Below are positions 1-7,984 of a stretch of 64,000 bases of DNA, piece after piece. How positions within the stretch are numbered: position 1 is the first letter of the stretch; each line of letters begins with the position of its first letter. The position numbers and the translations under genes were made by a program. The notes below the pieces were generated by a model, which ran no database searches, had not been told where the DNA came from, and was given only the letters and a program-made list of their open reading frames with translations. The stretch lies in assembly GCA_052318935.1 (NCBI GenBank), contig JBQRKO010000006.1, one strand, 5' to 3'. This DNA comes from Niallia sp052318935. Its GTDB lineage: Bacteria > Bacillota > Bacilli > Bacillales > Cytobacillaceae.

Positions 1-1
1 A

Positions 2-1555
2 GGGATTACAGCAGCATCTCTTGGCCGTTTATTAAAAAATCGTGGAGTGAGCGTAACGATTCAAAAGTTTGATCCATATATAAATGTGGATCCAGGAACA
101 ATGAGTCCATATCAGCATGGAGAGGTTTTTGTTACAGATGATGGTGCAGAAACAGATCTTGACTTAGGACATTATGAGCGCTTTATCGATATTAACTTAA
201 CAAAATACAACAACGTTACAACAGGTAAAATTTATTCGACTGTATTACAAAAAGAGCGTCGAGGGGATTATCTTGGAGGAACGGTTCAAGTTATTCCTCA
301 CATTACAAATGAAATTAAAGAAAGAGTATATCGAGCAGGGCGTGAAACAAATGCAGATGTTGTCATAACGGAAATTGGTGGAACTGTAGGGGATATTGAG
401 TCATTGCCATTTTTAGAAGCGATTCGTCAAATCAAAAATGACATTGGCAGAGAAAATGTTATGTATATTCACTGTACATTAGTACCGTATATTAAAGCAG
501 CAGGAGAAATGAAAACAAAACCAACACAACATAGTGTAAAAGAACTTCGCAGCTTAGGAATACAGCCAAATGTTATTGTTGTAAGAACTGAAAAAGAAAT
601 TTCACAGGATATGAAAGATAAAATTGCTTTATTCTGTGATATTGATACAAAAGCAGTAATTGAATGCCGTGATGCGGATACATTATATACGATACCATTA
701 GCATTACAAGATCAAAACCTAGATCAAATCGTATGCGAACATTTAAAATTAAACTGCGAAGAAGCAGATATGACAGAATGGATTCAGTTAGTAGATAAAG
801 TCCGCAATCTATCTAAAACAACAAAAATTGCCCTTGTAGGAAAATATGTTGAGTTGCAAGACGCTTATATTTCTGTTGTAGAAGCATTAAAACATGCAGG
901 TTATGCTTTTGATGCTGATATTGAGATTGATTGGATCAATGCGGAAGAAGTAAAGGCAGAAAATGCTGCAGAGCTTCTTAAAGATGCAGATGGAATTCTA
1001 GTTCCTGGAGGATTTGGCGATCGTGGAATTGAAGGGAAAATTTTCGCAGCACAATACGCTCGTGAGCAAAAGGTTCCATTCTTTGGAATTTGTTTAGGTA
1101 TGCAAGTAGCTTCTATTGAATTTGCTCGAAACGTATTAGGTTGGGAAGGAGCTCATACTTCTGAAATTGAGGAAGATACAGCTTACCCAATCATTGACTT
1201 GCTTCCAGAGCAAAAAGATATAGAAGATTTAGGCGGAACACTTCGTTTAGGATTATATCCTTGTAAAATAAAAGAAAATACAAAAGCATTTGAAGCGTAT
1301 CAAGATGAAGTGATTTATGAAAGACATCGCCATCGTTATGAATTTAATAATCAATACCGTCAAGACATGGAGAAAGCTGGATTTATTTTCTCTGGAACAA
1401 GCCCGGATGGTCGTTTAGTAGAAATTGTGGAATTAAAAGATCACCCTTGGTTTGTAGCATCTCAATTCCACCCAGAATTTATTTCAAGACCAACTAGACC
1501 ACAGCCATTATTCCGTGACTTCGTGGGAGCCAGCATCAAAATGGCAGAGAAGTAA
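2..1555 (+). CDS. pyrG: CTP synthase, 5' end cut by window
   Basis: CTP synthase makes CTP from UTP, ATP and glutamine in the cytoplasm. The reading frame is open from base 2, and the residues before the first in-window GTG (GITAASLGRLLKNRG) already match the family, so the true start lies upstream of the window. The N-terminal synthetase domain shows the FDPYINVDPGTMSP stretch and the HGEVFVTDDGAETDLDLGHY block. The C-terminal class I glutamine amidotransferase domain shows GGFGDRG, the nucleophile motif FFGICLGMQ, and the His-Glu pair in SQFHPEF. Only about 15-20 N-terminal residues are missing. It is the usual left neighbour of ywjG and spo0F in Bacillus. Confidence 0.97.
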   Translation, partial: GITAASLGRLLKNRGVSVTIQKFDPYINVDPGTMSPYQHGEVFVTDDGAETDLDLGHYERFIDINLTKYNNVTTGKIYSTVLQKERRGDYLGGTVQVIPHITNEIKERVYRAGRETNADVVITEIGGTVGDIESLPFLEAIRQIKNDIGRENVMYIHCTLVPYIKAAGEMKTKPTQHSVKELRSLGIQPNVIVVRTEKEISQDMKDKIALFCDIDTKAVIECRDADTLYTIPLALQDQNLDQIVCEHLKLNCEEADMTEWIQLVDKVRNLSKTTKIALVGKYVELQDAYISVVEALKHAGYAFDADIEIDWINAEEVKAENAAELLKDADGILVPGGFGDRGIEGKIFAAQYAREQKVPFFGICLGMQVASIEFARNVLGWEGAHTSEIEEDTAYPIIDLLPEQKDIEDLGGTLRLGLYPCKIKENTKAFEAYQDEVIYERHRHRYEFNNQYRQDMEKAGFIFSGTSPDGRLVEIVELKDHPWFVASQFHPEFISRPTRPQPLFRDFVGASIKMAEK

Positions 1556-1556
1556 G

Positions 1557-1673
1557 AAAAGCGGAAGCGCCTTGATCAGCCCTGAAGAAAAATGTTCATT
1601 TGACTCAAAAGTGCTTTTTACTTTTAGAGTCGAAGGGTTATTTTTCATAAGGGCTAGGCGTTGAAGCTAGACA
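1557..1673 (+). repeat. Dispersed repeat family C, forward copy
   Basis: The copy starts AAAAGCGGAAGCGCCTTGAT and ends GGCTAGGCG...CTAGACA. The inner part holds a stem-loop of the type AAGTGCTTTTTACTTTTAGAG. Related copies lie at about 15499-15666, 42075-42245, 42487-42613 and 43662-43788, and a fragment follows fbaA. No ORF is present. Confidence 0.8.
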
Positions 1674-1675
1674 AA

Positions 1676-1972
1676 GAAAAGCAGAAGCGCCCGTTTAGCG
1701 ACGAACGGACTGGAGCACTCCGAACGAGATAAAGGAAACACGAAGAGCGAAAGCGATTCGATGTTGACTTATCGTAAGGAGGAGAGCGAAGTACGAGAGT
1801 CGTTGGGCGCTGCAGCTAGACAAAGAAAAGCGGAAGCGCCCGTTTAGCGACGAACGGACTGGAGCACTCCGAACGAGATAAAGGAAACACGAAGAGCGAA
1901 AGCGATTCGATGTTGACTTATCATAAGGAGGAGAGTGAAGTACGAGAGTCGTTGGGCGCTGCAGCTAGACAA
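1676..1972 (+). repeat. Tandem pair of 149-bp repeats (family D)
   Basis: Two near-identical units follow each other. The first begins near 1681 (GCAGAAGCGCCCGTTTAGCG) and the second at 1830 (GCGGAAGCGCCCGTTTAGCG), a period of 149 bp with only a few differences. Both end GGGCGCTGCAGCTAGACA, like the end of family C, so the two families share terminal sequence. No gene is seen between pyrG and the terminator at about 2011. Confidence 0.8.
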
Positions 1973-2010
1973 AAGAAACGGATAATTTACATCCTTTATA
2001 GAACATAGAA

Positions 2011-2062
2011 AAAAGCTAACGAGAATGAAAAGTGTAAACTATCATTTGAAGTTAGCTTTTTT
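2011..2062. terminator. Terminator between pyrG and ywjG
   Basis: AAAAAAGCTAAC pairs with GTTAGCTTTTTTT around a loop of about 30 bases. The A and T tracts on both sides suit termination from either direction, for pyrG (+) and ywjG (-). Confidence 0.6.
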
Positions 2063-2197
2063 TCTAATCCATTATTTTTTGTCCCACTTATCTACGATTC
2101 CTCTATTCTTTATAAGAGGACTGAACCAGTGTCTTCACAAATTTAAACAAACGTTTGATTAAAAATCTATATGTAGATATGATGGAGTGTTTTCAGC

Positions 2198-2725
2198 TTA
2201 TAAATCGTATTCTCTTAACATTTCATCTATCGTGAATTTGATTCCATAATAAGCATACAAAGCACACATTAGTGCTGGATATCCATATCGGTTTCCATCT
2301 TCGTCTGGCAGTAAAGCTTTTTTTAGCGTTAAATCAATATGCACATCCGCAATATTTTGTATTCCTTCTTCTTCCTCCGACAGGATGGTCGATATGGAGA
2401 CAAAAGAAATATGACGGCGATGAAGCTGTTTAGCAAAGTCTAATACTTCCGGATCAGCAGAAGTTCTAGAGAGTAGCAGAAATCGGTCGCTTTGTGAAAT
2501 GTCAGCTAAATCCTGGTCTTTCCAAGCTTTTGCATGCTGCAGCGGTTCGGCGCTTTTTGTTGCTTCACTAATTACGCCACTCATTTCATTAGTTGCAAAC
2601 AAATAAATAGTACCATCACCTACAATTGCTTGAGCAAGCAGACGAGCGCTATCTTCTATCGATTCCTCCTTGTCTTGAATTCTTTTAAATAACCCACTCA
2701 ACTGGGTGGAAAACATTTTCAGCAA
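2198..2725 (-). CDS. ywjG: DUF2529 family protein (YwjG-like)
   Basis: This is a cytoplasmic protein of unknown function with a SIS-like fold, about 175 residues. The core FSTQLSGLFKRI and the Gly-rich segment with IYLFATNEMSGVI match the Bacillus YwjG family, and the position between pyrG and spo0F is the family's usual one. I chose the TTG at 2725 because GGAGGG sits seven bases upstream. The in-frame ATGs further upstream lie in or before that SD and next to a mobile repeat (2757-2965). It is transcribed against its neighbours. No catalytic residues can be named. Confidence 0.85.
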   Translation of the reverse strand: MLKMFSTQLSGLFKRIQDKEESIEDSARLLAQAIVGDGTIYLFATNEMSGVISEATKSAEPLQHAKAWKDQDLADISQSDRFLLLSRTSADPEVLDFAKQLHRRHISFVSISTILSEEEEGIQNIADVHIDLTLKKALLPDEDGNRYGYPALMCALYAYYGIKFTIDEMLREYDL

Positions 2726-2756
2726 TTTATAACCCTCCATGAATTGTTTTGATTTT

Positions 2757-2965
2757 AGCTGTTTTCTCAAAGTTTGTTGTTTTTTACGTGAAAAAAGGGG
2801 AGAAGAAGTACTCAGCAGACTGAATACACGTAGACTCCTGTGGGAATGCGAGAAAGACGAGACCCCACAGGAGCGTATGCGACGAGGAGGCTCGACGCTC
2901 GCCCGCGGAACGCGAAGTGTATTCGGGCTGCGAGTTTAAAAGCAACAATCTATACGAAAACAGCC
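2757..2965 (+). mobile_element. MITE-1 copy 1 (GGCTGTTTTC ends, GC-rich core)
   Basis: The ends are AGCTGTTTTC and GAAAACAGCC. Between them is the GC-rich core, with GACTCCTGTGGG, CGAGACCCCACAGGAG, GACGAGGAGGCTCG and CCGCGGAACGCGAAG, flanked by complementary arms GACTGAATACAC and GTGTATTCGGGCTG. Short ORFs in it are chance readings of the repeat. No clear target duplication is seen for this copy. It lies 5' of ywjG and upstream of spo0F. Confidence 0.8.
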
Positions 2966-2986
2966 TCATTAAATAATAACTTAACA

Positions 2987-3101
2987 TTCGACAGGAAAAT
3001 CTGCCAAAAAGCGCTATTATAACCTAATTGTATTATAAGAAAAGGAAGAGAAAAGGTAAAATTTTAGAAGATAGCAGGAAATCTTGACCAATTAGTAGAA
3101 A
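2987..3101 (+). promoter_or_regulatory. Putative Spo0A box and sigma-H promoter of spo0F
   Basis: TTCGACA at 2987-2993 is an inverted TGTCGAA, the 0A-box core. GCAGGAAAT at 3074-3082, a 12-base spacer and GTAGAAA at 3095-3101 match the sigma-H consensus RnAGGAwWW-N12-RnnGAAT except at the last base. In B. subtilis spo0F is known to be under sigma-H and Spo0A control, so the sites fit. The assignment rests on consensus matching only. Confidence 0.45.
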
Positions 3102-3172
3102 GTTATCTAAAGTTAAAAGAAGAAAAAAGTTGAAAAATATGGGGATTGTTAGAAAGGAAAGGTAGGTTTATT

Positions 3173-3535
3173 ATGAAAGGAAAAATATTGATTGTAGATG
3201 ATCAGTTTGGGATACGGATACTTTTAAATGAAGTATTTCAAAAAGAAGGATATGATACATTTCAAGCGGCAAATGGTGTGCAAGCTTTAGAAATTGTAAC
3301 AAAAGAAACACCGGATTTAGTATTATTAGACATGAAAATACCTGGTATGGATGGTATTGAGATACTAAAAAGAATGAAAAAATTAAATCAGGAGATCCGT
3401 GTGATTATTATGACAGCATACGGTGAACTTGATATGATTCAAGAAGCCAAAGACTTAGGTGCACTAACCCATTTTGCAAAACCTTTTGATATTGATGATC
3501 TTAGAGATGCGGTAAAAAAATATATTCAAAAGTAA
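3173..3535 (+). CDS. spo0F: Sporulation phosphorelay response regulator Spo0F
   Basis: This single-domain response regulator of 120 residues passes phosphate from the sporulation kinases to Spo0B. The receiver fold is complete: the acidic pair DD at residues 9-10, the phospho-acceptor Asp53 in LVLLDMKIPG, the Thr in IIMTAYGE and the Lys in HFAKPFD. The sequence is close to B. subtilis Spo0F along its whole length and has no output domain. The ATG at 3173 follows AAAGGTAGG, which decides the start over an upstream TTG. It stands alone between ywjG and fbaA. Confidence 0.96.
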   Translation: MKGKILIVDDQFGIRILLNEVFQKEGYDTFQAANGVQALEIVTKETPDLVLLDMKIPGMDGIEILKRMKKLNQEIRVIIMTAYGELDMIQEAKDLGALTHFAKPFDIDDLRDAVKKYIQK

Positions 3536-3798
3536 AGGAAGTTAGCATATAAAAAATACATATTATCGGAAAAAAGTAAGAATATAGCAAAAAAACACTT
3601 GGTTATTTGTGACAATTTAGAAAAAGTTGATGGAATAATAGCATTTCTTCACTTATTTTGGTATGATACAAATGAATTTAAAAGGAAAATGATTCGTTTG
3701 GATTTACTTAGGGTAATAAATACATATTTTACTTCCTTTAGGGAATTTAATAAGCTTACCTTGTAAAAAAGGACGATCATAAATAAGGAGGAAGAAAA

Positions 3799-4656
3799 AT
3801 GCCTTTAGTTTCAATGACAGAAATGTTAAACAAAGCAAAAGCAGAAGGATATGCTGTTGGACAATTTAACTTAAATAACCTTGAGTTTACTCAAGCTATT
3901 CTTCAAGCTGCAGAAGAAGAGAAATCTCCTGTAATTTTAGGGGTTTCTGAAGGTGCAGCACGTTATATGGGTGGTTTTACAACAGTTGTAAAAATGGTAG
4001 AAGGATTACTAGTAGATTACAAAATCACTGTACCAGTTGCAATTCATTTAGACCATGGTTCAAGTTTTGACAAATGTAAAGAAGCAATCGATGCAGGATT
4101 CACTTCTGTTATGATCGATGCTTCTCATCATCCATTTGAAGAAAACGTTGAAACTACTTCAAAAGTAGTGGAATATGCTCATTCAAAAGGTGTTTCAGTT
4201 GAAGCTGAATTAGGTACTGTTGGTGGACAAGAAGATGATGTTGTTGCTGAAGGTGTTATTTACGCTGATGCAAAAGAATGTGATGAGCTAGTTAAACGTA
4301 CTGGCATTGACTGCTTAGCTCCAGCTCTAGGTTCTGTACATGGTCCTTACAAAGGGGAACCAAACCTAGGATTCGCAGAGATGGAAGAAATCGGAAGCTT
4401 AACTGGTATGCCATTAGTATTACACGGTGGAACTGGAATTCCTACAAAAGACATTCAAAAGTCTATCTCTTTAGGAACTGCTAAAATCAACGTAAATACT
4501 GAAAACCAAATTGCTTCTGCTAAAGCAGTTCGCGAAACTTTAGCTGCAAAACCAGAAGAGTATGATCCACGTAAATATTTAGGACCAGCTCGTGATGCAA
4601 TTAAAGCTACTGTTGTTGGTAAAATCAAAGAGTTCGGATCTTCAAACAAAGCGTAA
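3799..4656 (+). CDS. fbaA: Class II fructose-1,6-bisphosphate aldolase
   Basis: This zinc-dependent aldolase splits fructose 1,6-bisphosphate into glyceraldehyde 3-phosphate and dihydroxyacetone phosphate in glycolysis. The 285 residues show the class II signature: the catalytic Asp and metal-binding His in HLDHGSSFD, MIDASHHPFEEN, EAELGTVGG, and the metal and phosphate region VLHGGTGIP followed by AKINVNTE. AAGGAGG lies eight bases before the ATG. A GC-rich terminator follows. In B. subtilis ywjH/tal comes next, but no transaldolase gene is found here. Confidence 0.97.
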   Translation: MPLVSMTEMLNKAKAEGYAVGQFNLNNLEFTQAILQAAEEEKSPVILGVSEGAARYMGGFTTVVKMVEGLLVDYKITVPVAIHLDHGSSFDKCKEAIDAGFTSVMIDASHHPFEENVETTSKVVEYAHSKGVSVEAELGTVGGQEDDVVAEGVIYADAKECDELVKRTGIDCLAPALGSVHGPYKGEPNLGFAEMEEIGSLTGMPLVLHGGTGIPTKDIQKSISLGTAKINVNTENQIASAKAVRETLAAKPEEYDPRKYLGPARDAIKATVVGKIKEFGSSNKA

Positions 4657-5243
4657 TAAAAGAAAAACGTAAACGCCTTGTTCAGCCTTGAAGAAAAATG
4701 TTTTATTTTCTTTATTTTTAATGAAACCGCCTGTTTTGGGCGGTTTTGTTCCTTATAAATTGACAGGAGACTGTCGAAAATAATGCAAATAATGAAGAAT
4801 CCTTTCTAAAATAAGTATCGAAGAAGTCAAGGAAGGAAATAATAAACACTATTACTAAGTTAAAAAAATAGATAGTTGTTTTTAGATTATCTATTGTTTA
4901 ACTTAGAATGGAAATTACTTTAGAGAAGTTAATAGGATTAATTTCTGAAAAAAATCCTCTAATATTTTCTTCTGATTAACAAAAGAAAATATATTACTGC
5001 GTACTCTTCAACTTTTGTCACGGTTCAGTTCTTTTATGCTTTTTCAAAGATTAGAAAAGTAAACCTTTATCATGTTAGGCAATAAATAGTAAGCTTTATG
5101 GTCTAGTTATTTTGTTAAAGGTGAAAAGAATCCCCCCTTTAACACTTGATAACCATTACATAATATTTGTCCTTTTCCTATTAAGATTACTTTTTGGTAT
5201 AATAATGTAATTAGTATAAAACAAAGATTTTACGTCCAAGCCT
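4657..5243. other. Gene-free stretch after fbaA
   Basis: A truncated family C repeat (4664-4716, CGCCTTGTTCAGCC...GAAGAAAAATGTT) runs into the fbaA terminator. After it the DNA is AT-rich with no credible ORF. A long imperfect hairpin lies at about 4856-4906 (TAAGTTAAA / TTTAACTTA with AATAGATA / TATCTATT). A TATAAT lies near 5199 as a possible -10 site. I see no remnant of the transaldolase gene expected here in B. subtilis. Confidence 0.5.
4725..4749 (+). terminator. Terminator after fbaA
   Basis: AAACCGCC and GGGCGGTTTT form a strong short hairpin followed by T-rich DNA. Confidence 0.75.
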
Positions 5244-5264
5244 TGATTCAATTTTTATAGTGCG

Positions 5265-5471
5265 AGTTCAAAAAGGAGGACAAAAAGAGCCGAGAAGTTC
5301 AAGGAAGCAACGCCTAGAGCATCAGATTTCTATAGGATGTGATGACTTCAACGTTGCTCACAGGACGTGAGCGTTTTTAGTAGAAGGATCCTCTATTTAA
5401 ATACTTGAGAAGCGGATAAGCAAACTGACGCTGAAAATCGCAAGCTTATGTTCCCAAACTTTTTGAACAAC
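5265..5471 (+). repeat. About 205-bp element with GTTCAAAAAG ends
   Basis: The element begins AGTTCAAAAAGGAGG and ends CAAACTTTTTGAAC, so it is closed by an inverted repeat. Inside are AAGTTCAAGGAAGCAACGCC and GGCTC-type arms such as GCTCACAGGACGTGAGC. It ends about 94 bases before the murA2 start. Shorter elements with the same GTTCAAAAAGG...CCTTTTTGAAC type of ends lie elsewhere in the window (family E). It could be a mobile repeat or a structured leader. Confidence 0.5.
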
Positions 5472-5564
5472 CTCTGATATGTTTTGTTTGTACAAAGTTT
5501 TTATATATGTGCTTTTATGTACATAACTTGTACTTGTTTTGCATGGCTTAGAAGGGAGTTAGAA

Positions 5565-6851
5565 ATGGAAAAACTTATGATTGCAGGTGGATCTCCATTA
5601 AAGGGAACTGTTCGAATAAGTGGAGCAAAAAATAGTGCTGTTGCTCTTATACCAGCAACTATTTTAGCTGATTCTCCAGTTACTATTGAGGGATTACCTG
5701 ACATTTCTGATGTACAAATTTTAAAAGAAATTATGGAAGAAATAGGCGGGTCTGTATCGCTTTCAGACTCAGATATGACAGTTGATCCAACATCTATGAT
5801 TTCAATGCCTATGCCAAATGGGAAGGTGAAAAAATTACGCGCTTCCTATTATTTAATGGGGGCAATGCTGGGCCGATTTAAAAAAGCTGTAATAGGATTG
5901 CCAGGCGGCTGCCATCTTGGACCACGTCCAATTGATCAGCATATTAAAGGCTTTGAAGCACTTGGAGCACAAGTAACGAATGAACAAGGAGCGATCTATC
6001 TTCGAGCTGAAGAATTAAGAGGTGCGCGAATTTATTTAGACGTTGTCAGTGTTGGCGCTACGATAAATATTATGCTTGCTGCAGTAAGAGCAAAAGGCAG
6101 AACGATTATTGAAAATGCAGCGAAAGAACCGGAAATTATCGATGTGGCTACTTTATTAACGAATATGGGAGCAAAAATTAAAGGTGCCGGCACCGATGTT
6201 ATTCGAATTGAAGGGGTGGATCAATTGCATGGCTGCCGTCATACGATTATTCCAGATCGTATTGAAGCGGGAACCTATATTATTATTGGTGCTGCAATTG
6301 GCGAGGGCATTTTAGTTGATAATGTCATTCCTCAGCATTTAGAATCATTAATCGCAAAACTTAGGGAAATGAATGTTCATATTGAATCAAGCGATGATCA
6401 AATATATGTAAGGTCTAATCCTGATTTAAAAGCAGTAGATATAAAAACATTAGTGTATCCTGGGTTTCCGACAGACTTGCAACAGCCTTTTACTTCTCTT
6501 TTAACAAAAACAAAGGGTACAAGTATGGTCACGGATACAATATATAGTGCTAGATTTAAACATATTGATGAATTACGGCGAATGAATGCAGCAATTAAAG
6601 TAGAAGGACGCTCCGCGATTATTCATGGACCTGTTCATTTACAAGGAGCAAAAGTAAAAGCGAGTGATTTGCGAGCAGGAGCCGCGTTAGTCATTGCGGG
6701 TCTCATAGCTGACGGAGTTACTGAAGTTACAGGGCTTGAACATATAGATAGGGGTTACAGCAACTTAGTAGAAAAGCTTAATGGCTTAGGTGCAACGATA
6801 TGGAGAGAAAATCTGTCTCAGGAAGAGTATGAGCAACTGAAAAATACGTAA
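5565..6851 (+). CDS. murA2: UDP-GlcNAc 1-carboxyvinyltransferase, second paralog
   Basis: MurA moves enolpyruvate from PEP to UDP-GlcNAc, the first committed step of peptidoglycan synthesis. The 428 residues show SGAKNSA, the active-site loop PGGCHLGPRPIDQH with catalytic Cys116, IIPDRIEAGTY, GFPTDLQQP and DLRAGAALVIAGL. The Cys rather than Asp means the enzyme should be sensitive to fosfomycin. I chose the ATG at 5565 behind GAAGGGAG. The longer upstream reading lacks family similarity. A second murA lies at 40704-42011. The position after fbaA matches murAB (murZ) of B. subtilis. Confidence 0.95.
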   Translation: MEKLMIAGGSPLKGTVRISGAKNSAVALIPATILADSPVTIEGLPDISDVQILKEIMEEIGGSVSLSDSDMTVDPTSMISMPMPNGKVKKLRASYYLMGAMLGRFKKAVIGLPGGCHLGPRPIDQHIKGFEALGAQVTNEQGAIYLRAEELRGARIYLDVVSVGATINIMLAAVRAKGRTIIENAAKEPEIIDVATLLTNMGAKIKGAGTDVIRIEGVDQLHGCRHTIIPDRIEAGTYIIIGAAIGEGILVDNVIPQHLESLIAKLREMNVHIESSDDQIYVRSNPDLKAVDIKTLVYPGFPTDLQQPFTSLLTKTKGTSMVTDTIYSARFKHIDELRRMNAAIKVEGRSAIIHGPVHLQGAKVKASDLRAGAALVIAGLIADGVTEVTGLEHIDRGYSNLVEKLNGLGATIWRENLSQEEYEQLKNT

Positions 6852-7224
6852 ATAAAGGGAGCATAATAGAAAGATGATCATGGAGTTGGTTGTGTTATGG
6901 AATTTGCGTTAAAAGGGTGCGGATGACACAGGCAACTTCAGATATGCTTAATTAATTCACGTATATTGGAGAAAAGCTACTAGGCATTGATTATGGTTTT
7001 GATTCGTTATAAAGAAGAAAAATCGATGCTGTAGGAGTCTGAAATACATTAGCAGCCTGAACAAGGCAACTTTTTATGCTTCTGATATGTATCTTTTGGG
7101 AAAACAATGGAATTGGTATTGGATATGAATTAGTGGATAAATTTAATTATTTGTATGGAAGAGTTAGTGAAAGTGATGCTGCTTTACAGATGGTGCTCTA
7201 ATTTAAGCAATCTTCTTTATATTT
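6852..7224 (+). other. Unresolved stretch, possible gene remnant
   Basis: No intact ORF is present. Short runs look protein-like in the + strand, for example DDHGVGCVMEFALKGCG near 6874 and NNGIGIGYELVDKFNYLYG near 7108, but stops and frame changes separate them. They might be pieces of a decayed gene. I could not link them to glpX (ywjI), which occupies this place in B. subtilis, nor to any other family with confidence. Confidence 0.3.
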
Positions 7225-7408
7225 GGCTATGTTAAAGCTCATTGTTGATGTTGGCACGATGTTGATTGGAGTGGAAGGCGTGAGACTCCTGCGGGAAAAG
7301 CGAGTCAGAGGGAGACCCCACAGGCGCACAGCGCCGAGGAGGCTCCCGGACCGCCCGCGGAAAGCGAACGCCTGGAACGGAAATGAACAGCCAAGTTTAA
7401 CAGAGCCT
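7225..7408 (+). mobile_element. MITE-2 copy with exact 8-bp target duplication
   Basis: The ends are GGCTATGTTAA and TTAACAGAGCC. The exact direct repeat TTATATTT lies on both sides (7217-7224 and 7409-7416). The inside carries the shared GC-rich core (GACTCCTGCGGGAAAAGCG, GAGACCCCACAGGCG, GCGCCGAGGAGGCTC, CCGCCCGCGGAAAGCG). A short ORF over it is a chance reading. Confidence 0.85.
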
Positions 7409-7984
7409 TATATTTAAACATTTTATAGTATATAAAAGTTGAATAAGAGATAAAATGGTAAAACTTAAGGGGCCGAATTTATTCACAAAAACGGCGATAA
7501 GACCCGCGCAGAAGGAAGTTTTACTTATTCCTCTATCCTTTCAAAAACATTATTTCCTTTTGAAAAAATGAATAGTAAAGTTGTGCTAATAGTTTGCTTT
7601 CCAAAAGGTATCTAATTTAGAAGCAAGCGAACGAACGAAGAGATTTGAAGCTTTAATTTGGTGGCTTTTTGAACATATTTACTTATTTTAAAAAATATTG
7701 TTGCACATTTTTTATAGGAAGAGTTAAAATAGAGATTGCTTTTGGTAGATTCTTTTTACGTTAATGTATTTTTGTTTATGGATTTTTTTCATCTTGTGTG
7801 AAAACAATATGTAAACAGTTCGTATAAAGAACAATTCTTTTTATGTTATTACTTCAATTTATTCTCGCATCAACAATGCATTTCTTCACATTGCCTCAAA
7901 AAGATGATAAAAACATTCCTTTCCTAATATTAATGCTCGAAACAATGGTAGGAATAACTGAAAATTTAAAAGAGTGGTGTCAAA
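7409..7984 (+). other. Gene-free leader region of rho
   Basis: No ORF is credible here. A degenerate family E repeat lies at about 7598-7676 (GCTTTCCAAAAGG...GGCTTTTTGAAC). The rest is AT-rich. The long distance to rho leaves room for a regulated leader, but I cannot define one. Confidence 0.4.

Noticed and set aside
2739..3022. Short ORFs (60-67 codons) on both strands around 2739-3022, and similar ORFs at 24910, 25144, 47974, 52771 and 52802
   Set aside because: They are readings of the repeated GC-rich element, occur the same way at each copy and lack independent support as genes.
7223..7417. 64-codon ORF over the MITE-2 copy
   Set aside because: It spans the element ends and both target duplications, so it is a by-product of the repeat.
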